From Bacteroidales bacterium (GTDB lineage: Bacteria; Bacteroidota; Bacteroidia; Bacteroidales; UBA932): DNA of 12,274 nt. A program made the translations under genes and the position numbers. This document shows, piece after piece, positions 5,995 to 11,665 of this stretch; position 1 is the first letter of the stretch; each line of letters opens with the position of its first letter. The stretch spans positions 1 to 12,274 of the forward strand of contig JAFXUS010000069.1 in NCBI GenBank assembly GCA_017535125.1, read 5' to 3'. Under the pieces are notes generated by a model, which had not been told where the DNA came from, made no database searches, and saw only the letters and a list, made by a program, of their open reading frames with translations.

Positions 5995-7641
5995 ATGAAA
6001 ACCAGATTCCTTGCACTGGCGGCAGCCCTCGTCTGCTGCTATTCCTGCATAGAGACCGACAGCACCCTCGGCGGCAGCCTCGTTCCCACCGTGGAGACGT
6101 ACACCTTCCACGTCGTGGACATTCCGCTCGAAAGCATTACCATGCAGATGGCGGACAATCTGTCCGGCTACTCCGACTCCCGCGTCACGATCGGCGCCAT
6201 CCGCGAGCCGGAATACGGCCTGACCACCCGGGCCAGCGCCATCACGCTCGTCCCCCTGTTCGAGGACAAGTTCGATATGGGCAAGGATCCCGTCTTCAAG
6301 CGCTTCCATTTCTCCATCGGGCGCGACACCACCTGCGTGCTCGATCCCACACAGGCCAACATCCTCCAGCGCGTACATGTGTACGGCCTGGACGAGCCGG
6401 TGGATCCCGCCGTCGATTACGACGTCAACCGCCCCATCAAGCACGGCGCGAAGAGCATCACCAAGGGCACCCCGGTTTACAATGGGGTGGACTCCCTATC
6501 CTTCGACTTTTCCGAAGAATTCGGCAAGAAATATCTCCAGATCACCCCGGACGACGTCAAGGACATGAAGACCTACCTGTCCAAGTTCCCGGGCATCTAC
6601 CTGGAGACCGAAGTTCCGGACGGCGACGGCGGGCGCATCAACATGCTCGACCTCCAGCTGAGTTACGACGCGAACAACGGCTACATCACGGGCAATTACG
6701 CCACCCTCAACTACAACGCCGAAATCCGTGGCGTGCGGAAGGACACGACCGTCGTGTTCTGGTACGGCGGCGCCGACTTCTACGATCTGGATTCCCTGTT
6801 CGATGCTTATACCGGCACCTTCCCGCAGTACGCCCTGAACTACACGGGACAGCAGACCCGCGAGCGGGTCGGCGAAGCGCATGAGGACATCTTGATCGAA
6901 GGCGGCGGCGGACTCAAGCCCGTCATTTCGGCGCTCGGTCTGAAGCATCAGGTCGAACAGGCGGTCATCCAGGCCGGCGGAGACCCCAAGGACGCCATCA
7001 TCAACAAGGCCTCGCTCATCTTCCCCTTCGACTTCCCCGAGGACTATCAGGACATGGACTACTGGCCTTACCGCCTCTCGCCCACCTGCCGGCTTGTCGG
7101 CGAGGAGGACGAGACCACCTACATGGGCCTGACGGACGCCAGCTCCAGCAGCGAGAATCAGGGTGACGTGGACCGTTCCCTGTCCTGTTACGCTCCGGAC
7201 ATCACCTACCACATGCAGGAAATCCTCAAGATCGACGAGAACGCCGTGGACAAGGCCACGACCAAGAACCTGCTCGCAGGCAACTATGACATCTGGCTGC
7301 TCGTGATGGCGAAGGAAACCGAGACCACGGTCAGCACGACCAGCAAGGAGCAGCAGGAGATGTACCAGTATCTCGCCTATCAGAGCTACTACAACGGCAT
7401 GTATGGCGGATATGGCTACGGCGGTTACGGCAGCGGCTACGGTAGCGGATATGGCAGCTATTACAACAACTACCTGACTTATGCCATGCTGGCCCAGCAG
7501 GCAAGCCAGGCCCATACCTCCACGTCCACCAGTATCAAGCTGGACATCGACCGCTTCTACTGCGCGGCCCTGCACGGACCGGAGTCCGACGGCGAGGTGC
7601 CGACCCTGCGGCTGGTCTTCGCGCTGCCGAACACTGAATAA
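5995..7641 (+). CDS. DUF4270 family lipoprotein
   Basis: 548 aa. Residues 1-17 are a lipoprotein signal with Cys18 (CCYSC, a relaxed Bacteroidota lipobox). The following IETDSTLGGSLVP matches the start I know for DUF4270 proteins, and the body is beta-rich, ending in LRLVFALPNTE. Acidic residues after the Cys (E20, D22) are weakly compatible with outer-membrane surface export. Function is unknown. An unusual Gly/Tyr-rich segment (465-492) interrupts the C-terminal part. ATG 5995 is 1 nt after the GT5 stop; another in-frame ATG at 5983 would overlap that gene by 11 nt and add MNFK. The two genes share one promoter. A hairpin begins at the stop codon, and a strong terminator follows 120 nt later. 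Confidence 0.85.
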   Translation: MKTRFLALAAALVCCYSCIETDSTLGGSLVPTVETYTFHVVDIPLESITMQMADNLSGYSDSRVTIGAIREPEYGLTTRASAITLVPLFEDKFDMGKDPVFKRFHFSIGRDTTCVLDPTQANILQRVHVYGLDEPVDPAVDYDVNRPIKHGAKSITKGTPVYNGVDSLSFDFSEEFGKKYLQITPDDVKDMKTYLSKFPGIYLETEVPDGDGGRINMLDLQLSYDANNGYITGNYATLNYNAEIRGVRKDTTVVFWYGGADFYDLDSLFDAYTGTFPQYALNYTGQQTRERVGEAHEDILIEGGGGLKPVISALGLKHQVEQAVIQAGGDPKDAIINKASLIFPFDFPEDYQDMDYWPYRLSPTCRLVGEEDETTYMGLTDASSSSENQGDVDRSLSCYAPDITYHMQEILKIDENAVDKATTKNLLAGNYDIWLLVMAKETETTVSTTSKEQQEMYQYLAYQSYYNGMYGGYGYGGYGSGYGSGYGSYYNNYLTYAMLAQQASQAHTSTSTSIKLDIDRFYCAALHGPESDGEVPTLRLVFALPNTE

Positions 7642-7657
7642 GGGGGCTCCGCCCCCT
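7641..7657 (+). repeat. GC-rich hairpin at the DUF4270 stop codon
   Basis: GGGGGC (7642-7647) pairs with GCCCCC (7651-7656) around a TCC loop, extended by an A-T pair with the last base of the stop codon. No T-tract follows, so it is not a classical terminator. It may protect the mRNA 3' end or be part of a dispersed repeat. Confidence 0.5.
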
Positions 7658-7689
7658 ATAACCCCCTGCGCCGCTCAATTCCCTTTCCA

Positions 7690-7738
7690 ACTTTGCTCAC
7701 GCAAAGTCACGGGACCGCGTCGGTCGGCTGGTGCCGAC
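7690..7738. repeat. Two further inverted repeats in the acpP / DUF4270 intergenic region
   Basis: ACTTTGC (7690-7696) pairs with GCAAAGT (7701-7707), and GTCGGC (7723-7728) with GCCGAC (7733-7738), each around a 4-nt loop. GGTCGGC at 7722-7728 is also complementary to GCCGACC at 7768-7774 inside the downstream terminator stem. No coding sequence or known RNA family was recognised. Confidence 0.45.
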
Positions 7739-7764
7739 TTGAACCCTCGCGCGACAGGAAAAGT

Positions 7765-7802
7765 AAAGCCGACCTGCAGCACTGCAGGTCGGCTTTGTTT
7801 TT
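7765..7802. terminator. Strong bidirectional terminator between DUF4270 and acpP
   Basis: A 15-bp perfect inverted repeat, 7765-7779 (AAAGCCGACCTGCAG) with 7782-7796, is followed on the plus strand by GTTTTT (7797-7802). On the minus strand it lies about 25 nt past the acpP stop, with a weaker T-rich flank, so it can serve both convergent units. Confidence 0.85.
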
Positions 7803-7820
7803 CGGATCTTCTAAACCGGA

Positions 7821-8063
7821 TTAGGCAAGCTTCTCAGCGACTTTGTCGCAAGCGTCCTTGACCGTGGCGATCGTGCTGGTCTCCTCATCAGGGATCTTGA
7901 TGCCGAACACCTTCTCGAACTCCATGAGGAGCTCCACAGTGTCCAAAGAGTCAGCACCCAGGTCATTGGTGAAATTAGCGGTCTCGGTAACCTCGGAAGG
8001 CTCCACGCCGAGCTTGTCGACGATGATCGCTTTCACTTTTTCTACGATTTCTGCGTATTCCAT
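7821..8063 (-). CDS. acpP: Acyl carrier protein
   Basis: This small acidic carrier holds growing acyl chains for fatty acid, phospholipid and lipid A synthesis in the cytoplasm. 80 aa, standard length. The phosphopantetheine attachment site is Ser39 in [12 protein letters not shown], and the recognition helix continues [15 protein letters not shown], as expected for AcpP. The gene stands alone, with its own promoter about 55 nt upstream and a terminator shared with the convergent unit. The fabF gene that usually follows acpP in this phylum is not here, so this may be a relocated housekeeping copy or one of several ACPs. The canonical sequence favours the housekeeping role. Confidence 0.96.
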   Translation of the reverse strand: MEYAEIVEKVKAIIVDKLGVEPSEVTETANFTNDLGADSLDTVELLMEFEKVFGIKIPDEETSTIATVKDACDKVAEKLA

Positions 8064-8119
8064 GATGTTAATTAAATATAAGGTTTTTTATTAGTACAAT
8101 CGATTTGTCTAAATCCGTG

Positions 8120-8151
8120 CAAAGTAACAAAAAAAAATACAATTATCCAAA
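8120..8151 (-). promoter_or_regulatory. Promoter of acpP (-33 and -7 boxes)
   Basis: On the minus strand TTTG (8151-8148) is followed after 20 nt by TTACTTTG (8127-8120), one base off TANNTTTG. A run of nine T lies in the spacer. The start site would be about 8114, giving a leader of roughly 50 nt, AT-rich and without a Shine-Dalgarno. This is the only promoter in the window with a convincing TTTG -33 at proper spacing. Confidence 0.7.
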
Positions 8152-8158
8152 CGCTCGG

Positions 8159-8184
8159 AGATTCCGGACCGGGTCCGGAATGAC
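8159..8184 (+). repeat. REP-like 26-nt palindromic repeat, copy 3
   Basis: It begins AGAT and ends ATGAC. The core is a perfect palindrome, ATTCCGGACC (8161-8170) and GGTCCGGAAT (8172-8181), with one central base. It abuts the pnuC stop codon, sharing base 8184. On the minus strand it could act as the 3' hairpin of the tlpA-uvrC-pnuC mRNA, although no T-tract follows directly. Confidence 0.6.
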
Positions 8185-8915
8185 TACGCCGACGGTCGGC
8201 TGAGGGCGAGCCAGATGCGCAGGCCGTTGAGGGAGTTCAGCAAGTAGAAGCTGTATTTCACCACGTAGATGAGCGCATAGGAAGAGTCCGGCGTCTGACG
8301 CAGCGTCAGCACCCACATCACCACGGATGCGATGTTGACCCCGATCCAGAAGAACCATTGCTCCATGTAGGCCGTGGACAGGAGGTACTGCCCCAGCAGG
8401 TTGCACATCATCGACAGCGCGTCCGTCAGCACCAGCCACTTCACCACCGTGGCCGCCTCCGTCTTGTCGAAGGCGGATAGGATGAAATAAGCCGCCACCA
8501 GGCCGATCAGGAAGATGGATCCGACGAGCAGCCACATGCGGCCGCCCAACCGTCGGGCGTGCACCTGCTCGCCCTCGCCGGCGCCCCGCTTCTTCCACTG
8601 CACGAAGCCCACCACCTGCATCGGCAGGAAGTAGAGCAGGTGCAGGGCGGCGTTGCCGTATTTGGCACCCGTCAGGCACATCGCGCCGTAGATCGTCACG
8701 TCGATCAGGCCGAAGAGGAAAGTCAGGATCCGGCCGTTGGCCGACAGCACGTTGGCCAGCACGCCGGCCAGCGAGCCCACGGCGGCAATGACGAGCAGGG
8801 CCCGTCCGCCGTCCGCATCCCGCAACTTGATCGCGGTCACGAGTATCGTCACCACCGCCATCCCGATCAGGATGAACGCGTTGAATACCTTGTTGAATTT
8901 CTCCGATTTATCCAT
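8184..8915 (-). CDS. pnuC: PnuC-family vitamin transporter (nicotinamide riboside type likely)
   Basis: 243 aa polytopic inner-membrane protein. PnuC proteins carry out facilitated diffusion of nicotinamide riboside into the cell for NAD synthesis. The family motif W-x2-W-x3-N is visible as W187-F-F-W190-I-G-V-N194. The segment GVLANVLSANGRILTFLFGL (51-70) matches the first conserved membrane core, and about seven hydrophobic stretches cover residues 11-29, 39-57, 63-80, 88-105, 127-147, 157-180 and 187-205. Substrate is not certain: PnuT (thiamine) and PnuX (riboflavin) relatives look alike, but no thiamine genes or riboswitch are adjacent. The start overlaps the uvrC stop by 8 bp, indicating translational coupling, and it is the last gene of the tlpA-uvrC-pnuC unit. 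Confidence 0.85.
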   Translation of the reverse strand: MDKSEKFNKVFNAFILIGMAVVTILVTAIKLRDADGGRALLVIAAVGSLAGVLANVLSANGRILTFLFGLIDVTIYGAMCLTGAKYGNAALHLLYFLPMQVVGFVQWKKRGAGEGEQVHARRLGGRMWLLVGSIFLIGLVAAYFILSAFDKTEAATVVKWLVLTDALSMMCNLLGQYLLSTAYMEQWFFWIGVNIASVVMWVLTLRQTPDSSYALIYVVKYSFYLLNSLNGLRIWLALSRPSA

Positions 8916-10701
8916 TGTTCAGCTGTTCGTGTATGCGTTTTGCGAGAGCGGGGCCGACGAGCGCGGCCAGGTCAGCTTCCGGCGCGGCCGCGATGCGGGC
9001 CACGCTTCCGAAATGCATCAGCAGGCGCTGTTCCGTCTGCTCCCCCACGCCGGGAATGGCGCGCAGGGCCGACTGGATGGCGGCCTTGCTGCGCAGCGAG
9101 CGATGGAAGGTGATGCCGAAGCGGTGCGCTTCGTCGCGGATGCGCTGCAGCACCTTGAGCGCCTGCGAATTGCGGTCGATGAACAGGGGGTACGGGTCGC
9201 CCACGCGGATTACTTCCTCGAGGCGCTTCGCCAGACCGACCACGGTCAGGCGGTCCTGGATGCCCAGTTCGCAGAGCGCCTGGTACGCGAAATCCAGCTG
9301 GCCCTTGCCGCCGTCGATCACCACCAGCTGCGGCAAGTCATCGGGGGCCTCTTCCAGCATGCGCGAATAGCGGCGGTTCACGACCTCCTTCATCGAGGCG
9401 TAGTCGTTGGCCCCCACCACCGTCTTGATCTTGAACTTGCGGTAATCCTTCTTGGACGGCTCGCCGTCCCGGAACACCACGCAGGAGGCCACGGGGTTCG
9501 TGCCCTGGATGTTGGAGTTGTCGAAACACTCCATGTGCACGGGCAGCACCTGCATCCCCAGCGCCTTGCGGAGCTCCTCGAGCACCGCCGCGCGGTACTC
9601 GTCCGGATGGGTGTGCTCCCGCTGCTTGAGCGAATTGGCGCGGAACTCGCGCGCGTTCTTGGCACCAAGCTCCAGCAGCGCCAGCTTGTCGCCGCGTCCG
9701 GGAATCTTGAATTCCACGCCTTCCAGCTCCACGTCGGGCAGGAAGGGGACGATCACCTCGCCGCGAAGCGCGCCGAACTTGGACGCGATCTCCGCGATGA
9801 ACTCGCTCAGCACCGCCGCACGCTCCTCCTCGATGTTCATCTTGAAACCGAGGTTGAGCGACTGGATGATGGCACCGCCGCGGATGCGCAGGAAGCTGCC
9901 GAAGGCCTCCGCGCCCTCGATCTCGAGGGCGAACACGTCCACGTCGCGGTCGCCCGCCGCCGTGATGATGCTCTTCGCGTAGTGCTGCTGCAGGACGTCG
10001 ATGCGCTGCTTGTACAGCTGCGCCGTCTCGAAGTCGAGGGCGTCCGCCGCGGCCGTCATCCGCGCCTTGTAGTCCCGGATGATGCCATTCACTCCGCCGG
10101 AGAGCTGGCGCTCGATCTCGTCGATCCAGCCACCGTACTCCTCGCGGGACACCGCCCCGATGCAGCAGCCCTTGCAGCGGCCGATATGGAAATCGAGGCA
10201 GGGGCGGAACTTGCCGCGCAGGATGGCATCTGAGCTGATCTTGAGATTGCAGGAGCGCAGCGGATAGGTCTCGCGGAAGAACTCCAGCAGCGCCCGGGCG
10301 TGCATGACCGAGCTGTAGGGGCCGTAGTAGCGGGAGCCGTTCTTCACGACGCGCCGCGTCAGGAACACCTTGGGGAATTCGTCCGCGGTCACGCAGATCC
10401 AGGGATAGGTCTTGGAATCCTTGAGCAGGATGTTGTAGCGGGGCTTGTACTGCTTGATGAGGTTGTTCTCCAGCAGCAGCGCGTCCGCCTCCGAGTCCAC
10501 CACGGAATACTGCAGGTCTGCGATCTTCGAAACCAGCAGGCGCGTCTTGACCGTGAGCCGTTCCGGGTCCACGAAGTACTGCGCCACCCGCTTGGCCAGG
10601 TCTTTGGCCTTGCCCACATAGATCACATTCCCCGCGGCGTCATAATAGCGATAGACACCCGGGGAATGCGGTAAAAGTTGTATTTTCTCCCTAACGTCCA
10701 A
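8908..10701 (-). CDS. uvrC: UvrABC system protein C (excinuclease subunit)
   Basis: UvrC makes both incisions around DNA lesions in nucleotide excision repair. 597 aa, normal length. Domains in order: GIY-YIG nuclease (about 10-95, with VYRYYDAAGNVIYVGKAKDL), a cysteine cluster (C151, C168, C176 and C179 or C180; a likely Fe-S site), UVR motif (about 205-240, contacts UvrB), RNase H-like nuclease (FDNSNIQG with D394, VIDGGKGQL with D463, DEAHRFGITFHR with H526), and helix-hairpin-helix repeats (about 545-593). No ATG occurs near the 5' end. The only start fitting the conserved N-terminus is TTG at 10701, 11 nt inside the upstream tlpA-like gene; an in-frame stop lies ten codons upstream. The gene is intact. 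Overlaps at both ends indicate an operon. Confidence 0.95.
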   Translation of the reverse strand: MDVREKIQLLPHSPGVYRYYDAAGNVIYVGKAKDLAKRVAQYFVDPERLTVKTRLLVSKIADLQYSVVDSEADALLLENNLIKQYKPRYNILLKDSKTYPWICVTADEFPKVFLTRRVVKNGSRYYGPYSSVMHARALLEFFRETYPLRSCNLKISSDAILRGKFRPCLDFHIGRCKGCCIGAVSREEYGGWIDEIERQLSGGVNGIIRDYKARMTAAADALDFETAQLYKQRIDVLQQHYAKSIITAAGDRDVDVFALEIEGAEAFGSFLRIRGGAIIQSLNLGFKMNIEEERAAVLSEFIAEIASKFGALRGEVIVPFLPDVELEGVEFKIPGRGDKLALLELGAKNAREFRANSLKQREHTHPDEYRAAVLEELRKALGMQVLPVHMECFDNSNIQGTNPVASCVVFRDGEPSKKDYRKFKIKTVVGANDYASMKEVVNRRYSRMLEEAPDDLPQLVVIDGGKGQLDFAYQALCELGIQDRLTVVGLAKRLEEVIRVGDPYPLFIDRNSQALKVLQRIRDEAHRFGITFHRSLRSKAAIQSALRAIPGVGEQTEQRLLMHFGSVARIAAAPEADLAALVGPALAKRIHEQLNNG

Positions 10702-11572
10702 GGACTTCGGCGACGGCTTGTTCCGTCATATTTCCACGCAGGTCGTCACCCCGCTTGAGGATGGTGCCGTCCTTGTCGAACAGGATCATGTGCGGAATGC
10801 TCTGAACGCCGTAGAGCGAGGCGGGCTCCCGGTGGCCGTTGTTGAGCTGCTGCCACTTCACGCCGTAGAAGGCGGCCGTGTCGATGGTGTTGCGCCAGCT
10901 CATCCGGCGGCTCTCCTCCCAGACCGCGACGCTCAGCACGTCGAAGTCGTCGCCATGGTATTTCTCCCAGACGGCCTTGATGTTGGGGATCTCCCGTTTG
11001 CAGGGGCCGCACCAGGGGGCCCAGAAGTCCACGAGCATCACCTTGCCCTTGCCGACGAAGTCGGACAGGCTCTTCTTCTCGTAGATCGGATTGCCGTCCG
11101 CGTCCACGCCGGCCACATGGTCCACGGTGAAGTCAATGAACCGGGCGCCCGGAGCCGTAGCCTTCCGCGCCTCGAGGTTCTCGATGACGTAGGCAACGGT
11201 CTCGGAAGCCTTGACTTCCTGGCTCAGCGGGGCGAGCATCTTCTCGAGCTCGGCGTCGCTCATATCGGCGTAGATGTTGCCGATCACCTGCGAAGCCACC
11301 TCGACGTTGGAGGCGTTCTTCGCGAGTATCTTGCGCCCGGTGGCCACCATCTTCTTCGTGATGGACTCCTCCAGGGCGTCGATCTTCTCGTCCTTCTGCT
11401 CTTCGCTGAGCGTCGCGTCGGCGTCAATCACTCCGGCCTCGGCGCGGTATTCATCCATCAGCGCCTGCATGTCGGCCTTGAAACCGGCCAGGATCTCTTC
11501 ATTGCTCTTCGGGCTCTTGCAGCCAGCCAGCGCAATCAGCGCCGCCGCTGCGATCATCATAAATTTCTTCAT
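10691..11572 (-). CDS. TlpA/ResA-like thioredoxin-fold lipoprotein
   Basis: 293 aa. The lipoprotein signal MKKFMMIAAAALIALAGC has lipobox LAGC (Cys18), so the product is membrane-anchored in the periplasm. Residues 20-137 are helical and charged, a Bacteroidota-style N-terminal region. Residues about 140-293 are a thioredoxin-like TlpA/ResA domain with MLVDFWAPWCGPCKREIP, active cysteines C188 and C191, and the cis-Pro loop SIPHMILFD (P260). It probably reduces disulfides or supports cytochrome c or envelope protein maturation; the substrate is unknown. The start at 11572 is chosen for the lipoprotein signal. An in-frame start at 11665 would cross a hairpin and the promoter. It is the first gene of the unit with uvrC and pnuC. 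Confidence 0.88.
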   Translation of the reverse strand: MKKFMMIAAAALIALAGCKSPKSNEEILAGFKADMQALMDEYRAEAGVIDADATLSEEQKDEKIDALEESITKKMVATGRKILAKNASNVEVASQVIGNIYADMSDAELEKMLAPLSQEVKASETVAYVIENLEARKATAPGARFIDFTVDHVAGVDADGNPIYEKKSLSDFVGKGKVMLVDFWAPWCGPCKREIPNIKAVWEKYHGDDFDVLSVAVWEESRRMSWRNTIDTAAFYGVKWQQLNNGHREPASLYGVQSIPHMILFDKDGTILKRGDDLRGNMTEQAVAEVLGR

Positions 11573-11602
11573 GGGATATCGTATGTTTTTCACTACTAAA
11601 AA

Positions 11603-11629
11603 GCCGGTTCCGGAAAACCCGGAACCGGC
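11603..11629 (-). terminator. Terminator-like hairpin between rpsC and the tlpA-like gene
   Basis: An 11-bp perfect stem, GCCGGTTCCGG (11603-11613) with CCGGAACCGGC (11619-11629), has a 5-nt loop. On the minus strand five Ts follow (11602-11598). It lies 37 nt past the rpsC stop, so it can terminate the ribosomal protein transcript. It is also downstream of the predicted tlpA promoter, so it would form in the tlpA leader. Confidence 0.75.
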
Positions 11630-11631
11630 AT

Positions 11632-11654
11632 CAAATATAGCAATTTCTTGATAG
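11632..11654 (-). promoter_or_regulatory. Promoter (-7 box) of the tlpA-uvrC-pnuC unit
   Basis: The minus strand reads TATATTTG at 11639-11632, an exact TANNTTTG match, with a TTG 19 nt upstream as partial -33. Transcription would begin near 11625, within or just before the hairpin at 11603-11629, leaving a leader of about 50 nt. Confidence 0.5.
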
Positions 11655-11665
11655 ATATCAATCAA

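Noticed and set aside
6496..7575. Open frame of 359 codons on the minus strand opposite the DUF4270 gene
   Set aside because: Antisense shadow; the plus-strand frame has a lipoprotein signal, family features and a coupled neighbour.
7732..7760. Possible tRNA T-arm on the minus strand (GGGTTCAAGTCGG)
   Set aside because: The flanking bases do not pair as a T-stem and no acceptor, D-arm or anticodon arm can be drawn around it.
8908..8960. TPP or other vitamin riboswitch upstream of pnuC
   Set aside because: pnuC overlaps uvrC by 8 bp, leaving no room for a leader, and no THI-box sequence is present.
8737..10233. Long open frame (498 codons) on the plus strand opposite uvrC and pnuC
   Set aside because: Lies antisense to an unmistakable uvrC; composition (His, Ala, Leu, Arg rich) is the mirror of high-GC coding sequence and shows no family motif.
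11573..11665. Upstream in-frame start at 11665 for the tlpA-like gene
   Set aside because: It would translate through the promoter and the 11-bp hairpin and bury the lipoprotein signal 31 residues inside.
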